From NCBI RefSeq assembly GCF_947487605.1, contig NZ_CANKXK010000005.1, positions 124,001 through 188,000 of the forward strand: 64,000 bases of DNA, written 5' to 3'. A program made the position numbers and the translations under genes. Under the pieces are notes generated by a model, which was not told the origin of the DNA, did not search any database, and saw nothing but the letters and a program-made list of their open reading frames with translations. The DNA comes from an uncultured Algibacter sp. (lineage in GTDB: Bacteria; Bacteroidota; Bacteroidia; Flavobacteriales; Flavobacteriaceae). Positions 38,138 to 46,765 of this stretch are shown in pieces (positions within the stretch are counted from its first letter, which is position 1; each line of letters opens with the position of its first letter).

Positions 38138-39550
38138 TTACTTCCCAATACAAAAATTAGCAAAAATATTACCTAGTAAATCATCATTTGTAATCTCACC
38201 AGTAATCTCACCGAAGTGATACAATGCCTGACGAATATCTATCGCAAGTAAATCCCCAGACAAACCAGAATCTAACCCTTGTTGGACTTTATTAATTTCT
38301 TCGAAAGCTTTTAATAGCGAATCGTAATGGCGAGAATTAGTAACAATGGTATCGTTATTTCTTAATGCTCCAGTGTTTACAAAACTGAGTAGTTTTTCTT
38401 GAAGCGCATCGACACCTATTTTATGTTTTGCTGATAATGCAATGAAGTGAGACCTTTCGACTGCGCTCAAGGTGACATCTAATTTAGATTTATCATCATC
38501 AGAAAGTTTATCAATTTTATTGGCAATTATTAGAAGCGGTTTTTGCGGATACTTATTTTTTATTTTTTCTATTTCAATCTTAATGCTATGAGATTTCTCA
38601 TTATCATTCGAAATGACATCTGCTTCAAAAAGATAAATCACTACTTGTGCTTGATCTATCTTTTCAAATGTTTTTTTGATACCAATACTTTCAACAACAT
38701 CTTTGGTATCTCTTATTCCTGCTGTATCTATAAAACGAAACCCCATCCCTCCTATTGAAATTTCATCTTCAATAGTATCTCTTGTTGTTCCCGCAATATG
38801 AGAAACTATGGCGCGTTCTTCATTTAATAAAGCATTCAAAAGAGTAGACTTACCCACATTAGGTTCGCCAACAATAGCCACAGGAATTCCGTTTTTAATA
38901 ACATTTCCAACAGCAAAAGAATCTATTAAGCATTTTAATACAAATCTAATGCGCTCCACCAATTCTTTAAATTGAGTTCTATCAGCAAATTCGACATCTT
39001 CTTCAGCAAAATCAAGTTCCAATTCTATTAGAGAAGCAAAGTTTAAAAGTTCTTCGCGCAGTTTAGCGATTTCAGATGAAAACCCACCACGCATTTGCTG
39101 CATCGCAATTTGGTGTGATGCTTCATTATCGCTGGATATTAAATCGGCTACCGCCTCGGCCTGCGACAAATCTAACTTACCATTTAAAAAGGCACGCAAT
39201 GTAAACTCTCCAGCTGTAGCCATTCTGCAACCTTTCCGAAGAAATAATTGGATAATTTCTTGTTGAATATAGTTCGAACCATGACAAGATATTTCTACAA
39301 CATTTTCGCCTGTATATGAATTAGGATTTTTAAAAATAGAAACTAAAACTTCATCTAAGGTTTTATTATCATCTATAATATGCCCTAGATGAATAGTATG
39401 CGTTGCTTGGTCATTCAATTTTTTTCCAGAAATAGATTTAAACTGAGATTCTGCAAGCTTAATAGCATCTTTACCTGATAATCTAATAATTGCAATCGCT
39501 CCAGCACCTGAAGGTGTTGCTAAAGCTACTATAGTTTCTTTATTCAACAT
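38138..39550 (-). CDS. mnmE: tRNA-uridine-5-carboxymethylaminomethyl(34) synthesis GTPase MnmE
   Basis: MnmE, with MnmG, modifies the wobble uridine (U34) of certain tRNAs. The 470-residue product has the N-terminal tetrahydrofolate-binding domain (IVALATPSGAGAIAIIRLSG), a helical domain, an inserted G domain with G1 GEPNVGKST (about 225-233), G2 with TTRDTIEDE, G3 DTAGIRDT, G4 NKID, and the C-terminal FCIGK with the catalytic cysteine. Near residues 357-367 the sequence DVTLSAVERS is encoded by a dispersed repeat (38453-38477) in a place where relatives usually go straight into the ISAK strand (here FIALSAK). Otherwise the protein looks complete. It is divergent from the TlpA-like gene. Confidence 0.97.
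   Translation of the reverse strand: MLNKETIVALATPSGAGAIAIIRLSGKDAIKLAESQFKSISGKKLNDQATHTIHLGHIIDDNKTLDEVLVSIFKNPNSYTGENVVEISCHGSNYIQQEIIQLFLRKGCRMATAGEFTLRAFLNGKLDLSQAEAVADLISSDNEASHQIAMQQMRGGFSSEIAKLREELLNFASLIELELDFAEEDVEFADRTQFKELVERIRFVLKCLIDSFAVGNVIKNGIPVAIVGEPNVGKSTLLNALLNEERAIVSHIAGTTRDTIEDEISIGGMGFRFIDTAGIRDTKDVVESIGIKKTFEKIDQAQVVIYLFEADVISNDNEKSHSIKIEIEKIKNKYPQKPLLIIANKIDKLSDDDKSKLDVTLSAVERSHFIALSAKHKIGVDALQEKLLSFVNTGALRNNDTIVTNSRHYDSLLKAFEEINKVQQGLDSGLSGDLLAIDIRQALYHFGEITGEITNDDLLGNIFANFCIGK
38453..38477 (-). repeat. Dispersed repeat copy lying in frame inside mnmE
   Basis: On the minus strand this is TGTCACCTTGAGCGCAGTCGAAAGG (minor breaks from the common form), the core GCGCAGTCGA of which recurs at 46554 and 62217/62259. 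It is translated as part of the MnmE G domain. Confidence 0.75.
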
Positions 39551-39564
39551 ATGGCAAAAATAAT

Positions 39565-39572
39565 TATATTTG
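39565..39572 (+). promoter_or_regulatory. -7 promoter element of the TlpA-like gene
   Basis: TATATTTG matches TAnnTTTG and lies 18 nt before the ATG at 39591, in the 40-bp divergent gap with mnmE. Confidence 0.5.
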
Positions 39573-39590
39573 ATTTAAAATACCCCAGCA

Positions 39591-40724
39591 ATGAAACAAC
39601 TTATCATTTTTATTTTTTTAGCGGTAGTATTAGCATGTCAAGCTCCAAAAAGGACAGATAGTTATGTAATTCAAGCTAGTGCTCCTGGAGTCTATAATGG
39701 CATGCGAGCTTATTTAAAAGTCCCTAACGAACGCGGACAAATGGTAAATAAAGACACAGCCATTGTTTTAGATGAAAAGTTTTCCTTTGAAGGTGTACAA
39801 ACAGAACCAGTATTAGAATATCTATTTATAAATGGCTCTGAAGGTTTTTTACCGTTGATTGTTGAAAATGGCGATATTGCTATTACAATTAAAAAAGATA
39901 GTCTTGGTTCATCAGAAATAACTGGAACCAGTAATAACGAGATTTACAAAGCTTATAATCTTAAACAAATAAAACTAACTAATAAAATAAAGAAACTAAG
40001 CGACGATTATAGAAATGCCAACATAAATAATAGTTCTGATAAACAAACTATTTACGAATCGATTAATAATATACGAACAGAAGCAAACGATTTACTGCTA
40101 ACTTTCGCAAAAGAACATAAAGATTCTGATATTTCTGTTATTTTACTAAATGAAGCTATTAAAACTAAAAGTGCTGAATTAGAACCTATAGAAAGTACTT
40201 TTGCGGGTCTATCTGAAGAATTAAAAACATCAACTTACGGGCAAAAAATTAATAATTTTATTGAAACACAAAAACGCATAAAAGAACTTGAAAAAGCTAC
40301 ACAAATAGGTAGTGTTGCTCCAAATTTTAGTGCTAAAACACCAGAGGGTGCAACGCTCGCTTTAAATGATATAAAAGGAAAAGTGACTCTAATTGATTTT
40401 TGGGCTTCTTGGTGTGGCCCTTGTAGAAGAGAAAACCCTAATGTTGTGAAAGTTTACAACGAATATCATGATAAAGGCTTAGAAATAATTAGTGTCTCTC
40501 TTGACAGAAACGGACAAAAAGATAGATGGCTTAAAGCTATAAAGGATGACAAAATGAATTGGCATCATATTTCTAACTTACAATTTTGGCAAGATCCCAT
40601 TGCTAAAATGTATGGAGTTAGAGGTATTCCAGCTACTTTTTTATTAGATGCAGAAGGAAAAATTGTTGCTAAAAATTTAAGAGGACCTGCTTTAAAAAAT
40701 AAAGTTTCTGAGTTACTCGATTAA
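39591..40724 (+). CDS. TlpA-family disulfide reductase with DUF4369-like N-terminus (lipoprotein)
   Basis: The 377-residue product has a lipoprotein signal (MKQLIIFIFLAVVLAC). The N-terminal ~230 residues match the DUF4369-type beta domain often fused to TlpA in Bacteroidota (NGMRAYLKVPNERGQMVNKDTAIV, helical stretch at ~115-225). The C-terminal ~140 residues are a thioredoxin domain with the active-site WCGPCRRE, cysteines at 275 and 278, and the cis-Pro in VRGIPATFLLD. Such proteins reduce disulfides in periplasmic proteins or cytochrome c precursors. It overlaps the convergent cvfB gene by 12 bp at the 3' end. Confidence 0.93.
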   Translation: MKQLIIFIFLAVVLACQAPKRTDSYVIQASAPGVYNGMRAYLKVPNERGQMVNKDTAIVLDEKFSFEGVQTEPVLEYLFINGSEGFLPLIVENGDIAITIKKDSLGSSEITGTSNNEIYKAYNLKQIKLTNKIKKLSDDYRNANINNSSDKQTIYESINNIRTEANDLLLTFAKEHKDSDISVILLNEAIKTKSAELEPIESTFAGLSEELKTSTYGQKINNFIETQKRIKELEKATQIGSVAPNFSAKTPEGATLALNDIKGKVTLIDFWASWCGPCRRENPNVVKVYNEYHDKGLEIISVSLDRNGQKDRWLKAIKDDKMNWHHISNLQFWQDPIAKMYGVRGIPATFLLDAEGKIVAKNLRGPALKNKVSELLD

Positions 40725-41546
40725 ATAAATACCATCAGGTTTTATTTCTATTAATCGCTTTTTGTATAAAGTTCCAAGTGCTTTTTTAAAGTTCTTCTTA
40801 CTCATTTGAAGCATCTCTTTAATCGTTTCTGGACTAGATTTATCGGTTAGCTCTAAATACCCACTATTGTCATTTAACTCTTCCATAATGCGGTCTGCAT
40901 TGGGTTCAATATTTCTATAACCAATTTGACCAAGGGAAATATCTAGTTTATTTCCAGGGCGTATTTTTTTAACTATACCTTTTAATTTATCGCCAACACT
41001 TAAATGAGTGAAAATATTATCCTTGTAAATTAATCCTTTATATTTCTTATTAACAATAACATTCATCCCTATATCTGAAGGATGCGAAACAATTAAATCG
41101 ACTTCATCAAATTGTTCAATGCTCAACTCTTTATTATCTAAAAACCTATTTGTTTTGCTCGATGCCACTAGCCTATCGGTTTTTTCATCAAGATAACAAT
41201 GCACTAAATACCAACCACCAGGTTTCATTTTAAATGCTTGCTCTTTAAATGGACAAAACAATTCTTTTACCAATCCCCAATCTAAAAAAGCGCCATAATC
41301 TGTTACTTGATTACAACGTAACAAAGCAAAATCATTTAACTCTATATAGGGTTTATCGGTTGTTGCTACAGGACGTTCTTCATTATCCAAATACACGAAT
41401 ACTTCAATTTTATCCCAAATCTTGAATGATTCTGGAACGTACCTATTTGGTAATAACACTTCATTATCATCTTCGTCTATCAAATAAACCCCTTGTTCTG
41501 CTTCTCGCAGAATTTCCAAGGTATTATATTGTCCTAATTTTATCAT
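40713..41546 (-). CDS. cvfB: CvfB-like S1 RNA-binding protein
   Basis: The 277-residue protein fits CvfB/YitL: three S1-type OB domains (about 5-60, 70-135 with NQVTDYGAFLDWGLVKELF, 150-210 with HPSDIGMNVIVNKKYKGLI) and a winged-helix tail (about 220-277, MSKKNFKKALGTLYKKRLIEI) that completes the RNA-binding surface. In Staphylococcus aureus CvfB affects virulence gene expression, but a role here is unknown. The -7 element TACCTTTG ends only 4 nt before the ATG, so the mRNA may be leaderless. Its 3' end overlaps the TlpA-like gene by 12 bp. Confidence 0.9.
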   Translation of the reverse strand: MIKLGQYNTLEILREAEQGVYLIDEDDNEVLLPNRYVPESFKIWDKIEVFVYLDNEERPVATTDKPYIELNDFALLRCNQVTDYGAFLDWGLVKELFCPFKEQAFKMKPGGWYLVHCYLDEKTDRLVASSKTNRFLDNKELSIEQFDEVDLIVSHPSDIGMNVIVNKKYKGLIYKDNIFTHLSVGDKLKGIVKKIRPGNKLDISLGQIGYRNIEPNADRIMEELNDNSGYLELTDKSSPETIKEMLQMSKKNFKKALGTLYKKRLIEIKPDGIYLIE

Positions 41547-41550
41547 GCGG

Positions 41551-41558
41551 CAAAGGTA
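41551..41558 (-). promoter_or_regulatory. -7 promoter element of cvfB, almost touching the start codon
   Basis: On the minus strand TACCTTTG matches TAnnTTTG, with 4 nt between it and the ATG at 41546. Confidence 0.5.
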
Positions 41559-41595
41559 ATATATTATAATGTTTCGTATTTAAATTTAATGCAAA

Positions 41596-41622
41596 GAAAA
41601 AGCGTCGCAATTGCGACGCTTT
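41596..41622 (-). terminator. Intrinsic terminator of the DUF2853 gene
   Basis: A perfect 12-bp palindrome (aaagcgtcgcaa / ttgcgacgcttt) is followed on the minus strand by TTTCTTT, 24 nt after the stop codon. Confidence 0.85.
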
Positions 41623-41646
41623 AAAAACATTCAAACCAAACAACTA

Positions 41647-41985
41647 CTAATAAACAGATTCTTTACCAAAATGCTTTGTTAGCAAATAATAAACAACTGC
41701 TCTATATTTATTTCTATTAGATTGACCATATTGCTCCATTACTGCAGCAATTCCAGCATCTAGATTTGCGCCATCGCTTAATCCTAATTTTTTAATTAGA
41801 AAGTTATTTTTAACTGTTGCTAATTCAGATTCATCTGAACCTGAAACTGTAGAAGAATCAGCATTATAGATTGATGGACCACAACCAATTGTTACTTTAG
41901 TTAATAAATCCATGTCTGTATTTACACCACATTTGTCTTTTAAATCGGCAGCATACTTTGCAATAAGTTCATCTCTTTTACTCAT
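41647..41985 (-). CDS. DUF2853 family protein
   Basis: The 112-residue cytoplasmic protein matches DUF2853: MSKRDELIAKYAADLKDKCG at the start and YRAVVYYLLTKHFGKE at the end, with conserved helices between. The family has a solved all-helical fold but no assigned role. It is monocistronic with its own strong terminator and is preceded by an AT-rich gap. Confidence 0.88.
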   Translation of the reverse strand: MSKRDELIAKYAADLKDKCGVNTDMDLLTKVTIGCGPSIYNADSSTVSGSDESELATVKNNFLIKKLGLSDGANLDAGIAAVMEQYGQSNRNKYRAVVYYLLTKHFGKESVY

Positions 41986-42075
41986 GATAAGATATTTTTT
42001 TTTAAGGGTTAATATTCTATTTTTAAAGATAACTGTTTTTTAGACACATAAAACTAATCTAGGTCACATATCATT

Positions 42076-43839
42076 TTATGCTATATAATTGAAGTAGTCT
42101 AAAAGTACTTCGTCATTAATAGTTCTAGGCGTGAAAATTTCTAATAATCTTGCATGCTTAGATTTCTTGTAAAAAGATGATAATTGTGAAGTTAACTCCT
42201 CATTGCTTGATGCTTTAAAATAATCAAGTCCATACATTTCGCATAAATGCTTCGCTGTTAAATCATGTTTTGTTTCAAAAAAACGATCAAAATTTTCGGT
42301 GTTCTTATTTCCAGGTAGAATTCTAAAAATTCCCCCACCTCCATTATTTATTAAGATAATTCTGAAGTTAGCTGGGATATGTTTGTTCCAAAGGGCATTA
42401 CTATCGTAAAAAAAACTTAGGTCTCCCGTAATAAAAACCGTTTGTTTATTATTTACTGCTGCACACCCTATTGCTGTCGACATACTGCCATCGATTCCAC
42501 TTGTTCCTCTATTACAAAAAACTTGAATAGTTTTATTTAATTTAAATAATTGTAGATAGCGAATAGCTGAACTATTTCCTGCTTGCAGAATACTACTAGC
42601 TGGTAATGACTTTATTAAAACATCAAAAACACTAAAATCACAAAATGGAATCTCCTTTAAATATTGTGCATGCCTTTTTAATCGATTTTCCTTTACTGCT
42701 GTCCAATCTTCTTTGTAATCGCTTTTCGCAAAATGCGTAATTCTAGGTAAGAACATTTCGAAAAAGGTATTCGGATTTAATTTTATATGATTGGTTAAAC
42801 AAAAAAAGGTATCGTTCGCCATTTTTTCATCTATATGCCAATGCGCTTTTGGTTGCCGTTTGCGCAATAATGCTTTTATTTTTTTCGAAATTATCAAGCC
42901 ACCAAAAGTCAATAATATATCTGGCTGTAATTGTTTTTCTTCTTCTTCTTCAGTTAACGGTGCAATAATTTGATCTATACTTGGGAAAAAACTAGGATGG
43001 TTTATGTTAGATGTCGTTTCTGTAAATACAATAACGCTATCGTCTTCATCTAATTCATCTAACCACTTTTGTTCTATACTGTTTGGTGCATTAGAACCGA
43101 TTAGTATCATTTTTTTATTCGCAGATGTCCAAGACTCTAAATATTCTTTTATTGTGTAATCATCTAAAGACTTAACTTTATTTTGAATATTAATTGGCTT
43201 TGGAGATACACTTAAATTTTCAACAGTTTCATACAAAGGCTCATCTAAAGGAATATTAATATGTACTGGCCCTTTGGAGTGAATACTATAATTAATAGCT
43301 GCATTTATTTCTTCTTCATTAAAACTTTGAATATCTTTTTGCAAACCAAGCATTCGCTCTAGCTTATTTTCTAAATTCTTCATGATTGGCAGTTCTTCTG
43401 CTGCTGGCACATTCTTTTCATCTTTTAAATCAAGCTTCAAATTAGCTGAATATAAAATATGTTTTTCGAATACATGCTTCTGATTAATCGTTTGTCCATC
43501 ACCAATACCAATTAAATGTTTAGGTCTATCTGCAGATAGCACCACGAGTGGTATATTACTATAAAACGCTTCGGCTACGGCTGGATAATAATTCAACAAA
43601 GCACTTCCAGAAGTACAAACAACAGCCGTTGGCTCTTGCAATTGCTGTGCTATTCCTAAGGCAAAAAAAGCGGCACAACGTTCATCAACAATACTGTAGC
43701 AATTGAAGAAGCTATCGTTAGTAAATCCAATAGTTAATGGGGCATTTCGACTCCCTGGAGAAATTATAATATGCTTAATGTTTTTTGCTTTGCAGAGCTG
43801 CACAACTGTTTGTGCTAGTGGGATTTTTGGGTGTATCAT
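42076..43839 (-). CDS. menD: SEPHCHC synthase MenD (menaquinone biosynthesis)
   Basis: MenD condenses 2-oxoglutarate with isochorismate, using thiamine diphosphate, to make SEPHCHC. The 587-residue product has the family start (PLAQTVVQLCKAKNIKHIIISPGSRNAP), the catalytic Glu in SIVDERCAAFFALG, VCTSGSALLNYYPAVAEA, ADRPKHL, and a C-terminal ThDP-binding region with NRGTSGIDGSMSTA, FITGDLSFFYDSNALW and LINNGGGGIFRILPG. It is the last gene of the thioesterase-menF-menD group; a gap of 51 bp separates it from menF. Downstream menaquinone genes are not in the window. Confidence 0.96.
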   Translation of the reverse strand: MIHPKIPLAQTVVQLCKAKNIKHIIISPGSRNAPLTIGFTNDSFFNCYSIVDERCAAFFALGIAQQLQEPTAVVCTSGSALLNYYPAVAEAFYSNIPLVVLSADRPKHLIGIGDGQTINQKHVFEKHILYSANLKLDLKDEKNVPAAEELPIMKNLENKLERMLGLQKDIQSFNEEEINAAINYSIHSKGPVHINIPLDEPLYETVENLSVSPKPINIQNKVKSLDDYTIKEYLESWTSANKKMILIGSNAPNSIEQKWLDELDEDDSVIVFTETTSNINHPSFFPSIDQIIAPLTEEEEEKQLQPDILLTFGGLIISKKIKALLRKRQPKAHWHIDEKMANDTFFCLTNHIKLNPNTFFEMFLPRITHFAKSDYKEDWTAVKENRLKRHAQYLKEIPFCDFSVFDVLIKSLPASSILQAGNSSAIRYLQLFKLNKTIQVFCNRGTSGIDGSMSTAIGCAAVNNKQTVFITGDLSFFYDSNALWNKHIPANFRIILINNGGGGIFRILPGNKNTENFDRFFETKHDLTAKHLCEMYGLDYFKASSNEELTSQLSSFYKKSKHARLLEIFTPRTINDEVLLDYFNYIA

Positions 43840-43890
43840 GTAAGCTTTAATGAATACGTAAAAATAAGAAATAGGAGATAAACTACCTTG

Positions 43891-45006
43891 CTACAATACG
43901 CTTTTAATTACCAAAGATTTCGATACTGTTTCTATCCATTCCTTTTCAGGATTTGAAGTTTCTGTAATACCACCACCAACGTATATTAATGCTTTTTGAC
44001 CTTTTAATTGCATGCATCGCAAATTCACATAGAGTTGTGTGCTTTTTCGAGTAATTGTGTATGCTCTATTTTCGATATTGCGTTTGCTTAATCTTGGAGC
44101 TATATTGGTGTCTAAATTTAGCTCACCTAAAAAGCCTGTATAAAACTCACGACTATAATTTTCATACTTTAAAATAAAATCTTTTGTTTTTGGTTTTGGT
44201 AACCCACAAACTGCAGGTGTAGGGTGCAAAGACGAAATTACTTTACTTAAATTATTATCAGCCTTTAAACGAGCCGATATCATGGTTTTTAAATGCAATA
44301 AATTGCCTGCTCTTACGGTTTGAGTTTTAGAAATTTTTAAATCCTCAGCAAATGGCTTTAGGTTGTCAATTATAAAATCGGTTACAAATTGCTGCTCTTG
44401 TTTTTCCTTATCTTCCCAATTAACATCTAACTTACCTTTATAATCTTGGGTTCCTGCTAATGCCATAATAGAAAATCGCTTACCTTCAATTTTTATCAAT
44501 GTTTCAGGCGTTGCTCCAAGCCACAACCCTACTTTTGGATGATACCAGCAATACACAAATGCAGCTTTATAAGTGTTTAAAAGATTTTTAAAAATTTCTA
44601 TAGGATCACTTTTTTTCAGATTTACAGATTCCTTTCTAGAAAGCACAACTTTTTGAAAAGCACTATTTTTAATTGCTTCAATGCCTTTTTTAACAAGATC
44701 TATATGTTGCTGCTTTTGTGAATAAGTTGAATCCTCTTTAGCATGAAATGCTTCAAATATACTCGAGCCAATAGAAGTCATACTAATAGATTCAGACCTC
44801 TCTAAAGGGGTTAAAACGGTATCTTCTCTATCATCAAATGGTGAAAAAATAAAACCACTTTCATCAAAATTAGTTGTTTTATAGAGCACATCATTAGTTT
44901 GTAATAGTCCACAAACTTTATCTTTATTAGGCTTTCTATAGGCAACAAAAGGGAGGTTTTTATTGTATTGGTCTTGAATACGACCAAAAAACTGTGCGTC
45001 CGTCAT
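43891..45006 (-). CDS. menF: Isochorismate synthase (MenF/EntC type)
   Basis: The 371-residue enzyme isomerises chorismate to isochorismate, the substrate of MenD downstream. The chorismate-binding domain is recognised by QKVVLSRKE, GATPETLIKIEGKRFSIMALAGTQ, the metal-binding SSLHPTPAVCGLPK, REFYTGFLGEL and YVGGGITETSNPEKEW. The Lys and Glu residues of the isochorismate-type active site appear present. The start overlaps the thioesterase stop by one base (TAATG). The N-terminal ~100 residues are the least conserved part; there LTPLERSESIS is encoded by a sequence resembling another short repeat, but this is weak. Confidence 0.94.
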   Translation of the reverse strand: MTDAQFFGRIQDQYNKNLPFVAYRKPNKDKVCGLLQTNDVLYKTTNFDESGFIFSPFDDREDTVLTPLERSESISMTSIGSSIFEAFHAKEDSTYSQKQQHIDLVKKGIEAIKNSAFQKVVLSRKESVNLKKSDPIEIFKNLLNTYKAAFVYCWYHPKVGLWLGATPETLIKIEGKRFSIMALAGTQDYKGKLDVNWEDKEKQEQQFVTDFIIDNLKPFAEDLKISKTQTVRAGNLLHLKTMISARLKADNNLSKVISSLHPTPAVCGLPKPKTKDFILKYENYSREFYTGFLGELNLDTNIAPRLSKRNIENRAYTITRKSTQLYVNLRCMQLKGQKALIYVGGGITETSNPEKEWIETVSKSLVIKSVL

Positions 45007-45431
45007 TATTTCTTTCTAGGAAGTGAAATAGTAGTTAGCTTACAAATTGAAATAAGATTATCATTATCATCTGTTATCTTTATTTCAAATAATTGGGTTG
45101 TTCTTCCTTTATGCACAAACTTTGCAGTAGCATAGACATATCCTTCTCTAACACTTTTTAAATGGTTTGCACTAATTTCGATTCCGCGTACAAAAAAGTT
45201 TTCAGTATCTAATAAAAGTTCAGCGGCAAAACTACCAGTAGTTTCAGCTAAAGCAACAGTAGCGCCTCCATGAAGAACACCATCAGGTTGATACACACGT
45301 TTGTTAACAGGCATTTTACCAACAACAAAATCATCTCCAAACTCAATCATTTTTATTTCCAAAGTTTCCATTAAGGTGTTCTTTGTTATGGCGTTGGCAC
45401 GTACTAATATCTCTTCTTTAGATAACTGCAT
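45006..45431 (-). CDS. Hotdog-fold thioesterase (PaaI/MenI type)
   Basis: The 141-residue product (ATG at 45431) begins MQLSKEEILVRANAI. The frame reads open to 45530, but the extra residues overlap the GNAT pseudogene start and carry no hotdog features, so I reject them. The core has VYQPDGVLHGGATVALAETTGSFAA, where the His-Gly-Gly and Glu form the usual hotdog active-site motif, and VREGYVYATAKFVHKGRTTQLFEIKI. Location directly before menF, with a TAATG overlap, suggests hydrolysis of 1,4-dihydroxy-2-naphthoyl-CoA in menaquinone synthesis, the step done by MenI in E. coli. That role is inferred from context. Confidence 0.88.
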   Translation of the reverse strand: MQLSKEEILVRANAITKNTLMETLEIKMIEFGDDFVVGKMPVNKRVYQPDGVLHGGATVALAETTGSFAAELLLDTENFFVRGIEISANHLKSVREGYVYATAKFVHKGRTTQLFEIKITDDNDNLISICKLTTISLPRKK

Positions 45432-45537
45432 TAAAAACGGGTTTACTGTATGCCGTAAAAATACAAAATGCATGATAACAGGTAAAACAATTAGCACAAG
45501 TAATTTATCTTTGTTATGTTCTATTAACATTTATTAT

Positions 45538-46114
45538 ATGGTAATTTCAACTTTAGAAAACGATTTTGTGAAATTATCTCCCTTAGGATTGAATAATTAC
45601 ACATATCTCATAGAAATTTCACAATAAGAAAAATTGGTTCAATATTCTACAATAAAAATTGACACAGAAAATGATTTAAGAGGTTATGTCCAAAAAGCAA
45701 TTTATGGCTTAATAAAAAAACAACAATTCCTTTTATAGTCTACGACAAAAGATGAAGTGCTTATGCTGGAAACACACACTATATGAACATTAATTGGACA
45801 AATAAAGTATTAGAAATTGGTTCCACATGGATAGGCAGAAAATTTCATGGAACGGGGTTAAATAAGCAAATGAAATTTTTAAATGCTGCAATATGCCTTT
45901 AAAAGAATTGCTTTTCGATAAAGTCGCTTTTCGTGCCGACGAGCGAAATATGCGTTCTAGGAAAGCGATTAAAAAACTGGGGCTACATTAGAAGGTATTT
46001 TAAGAAAAGAAAACCCTTATGCTTAATGGTTTTAAACGCAGTACAGTTTGCTATGGAATACTATTGAAAGAATGGCCTATTATAAAACATGAAACATTCA
46101 ACTGTTTTAAATAA
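45538..46114 (+). pseudogene. Decayed GNAT (RimJ/RimL-type) acetyltransferase gene
   Basis: Read across frames, this stretch spells a GNAT protein: MVISTLENDFVKLSPLGLNNYTYL, then NINWTNKVLEIGSTWIGRKFHGTGLN (the acetyl-CoA loop region), AFKELLFDKVAFRADERNMRSRKAIKKLG, GFKRSTVCYGILLKEWP. Early in-frame stops (including one right after the ISQ near 45627) and several frame changes break it, so no long ORF survives. The remains run from the ATG at 45538 to a stop at 46112-46114. It lies between the thioesterase and ytxJ. I infer recent decay because the amino-acid motifs are still readable. Confidence 0.85.
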
Positions 46115-46504
46115 CTAAACAAATTGGCTCAAATCAATATCATTAATAGCGCCGTGAGAAGCATGTACAACCACTACCCCATTTTTTATGACCAGAAGTT
46201 GTGGTGATTGGTGAAGCACTTGGAACTTATATCCAACTTCATTCGAAACATCCCTATTGCTCAATAAATCTAAATAATATAAATCCAATTCCTTCTCGTT
46301 AAATTGGTAAGCGTCCGTAAATTGTTTTATCACCATACTACTAATACCACAACGTGTAGAATGCTTAAAAATAATCTGAGTTTTAATTTCAGATTTTTTC
46401 TCAATATAATTTAATTGCCCCAAATCGTTTAATGGAATCCAAGGCAATACTTTTTTTTCTCTAGGTTCTGCAGAACCCCCAAATATTTTATTTAATAATC
46501 TCAT
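46115..46504 (-). CDS. ytxJ: Bacillithiol system redox-active protein YtxJ
   Basis: The 129-residue protein has a thioredoxin-like fold with the YtxJ motif FKHSTRCGISSMV (about 46-58), where a single Cys replaces CxxC, and the cis-Pro loop in HQSPQLLVI. YtxJ (monothiol bacilliredoxin type) removes bacillithiol from S-bacillithiolated proteins. Its presence suggests that this organism makes bacillithiol, as some Flavobacteriaceae do; the synthesis genes (bshA, bshB, bshC) are not in this window. The stop abuts the GNAT pseudogene remains. Confidence 0.9.
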   Translation of the reverse strand: MRLLNKIFGGSAEPREKKVLPWIPLNDLGQLNYIEKKSEIKTQIIFKHSTRCGISSMVIKQFTDAYQFNEKELDLYYLDLLSNRDVSNEVGYKFQVLHQSPQLLVIKNGVVVVHASHGAINDIDLSQFV

Positions 46505-46553
46505 ATTTATATTTTTTTTGCGTTACCCCAAAGGTCGGGCTTGAGTTTATACT

Positions 46554-46572
46554 AAGCGCAGTCGAAGGGTTA
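46554..46572 (+). repeat. Intergenic copy of the dispersed AGCGCAGTCGAAGG repeat
   Basis: The sequence aagcgcagtcgaagggtta lies between ytxJ and clpB. It shares the core of the copy in mnmE (38453) and the pair at 62217/62259. Confidence 0.7.
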
Positions 46573-46765
46573 CAAGTCCACACGCTAATAAGTCGAAACA
46601 CATTTTAAAGCTTACACGACCGACAAAAAGTCACTAAAAACAAGGGGTGAGCAGACAATTTGTCCTCTATTATCAGTTGGTAAGGTAATTGACTTATTCA
46701 TATTGTAAAGAAAAAGAATTAAAAATAGATTCCTTTCTTCAAGGGAATAAAAAAACAACTTATAT

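Noticed and set aside
44780-44820. LTPLERSESIS segment in menF as a third in-frame repeat element
   Set aside because: The DNA (acctctctaaaggggtt) only loosely resembles a short repeat, the peptide lies in a poorly conserved region, and I have no second copy in this window.
45432-45530. N-terminal extension of the thioesterase by 33 residues
   Set aside because: The extension carries no hotdog features, and its upstream end reaches the GNAT pseudogene start; the ATG at 45431 gives a normal family length.
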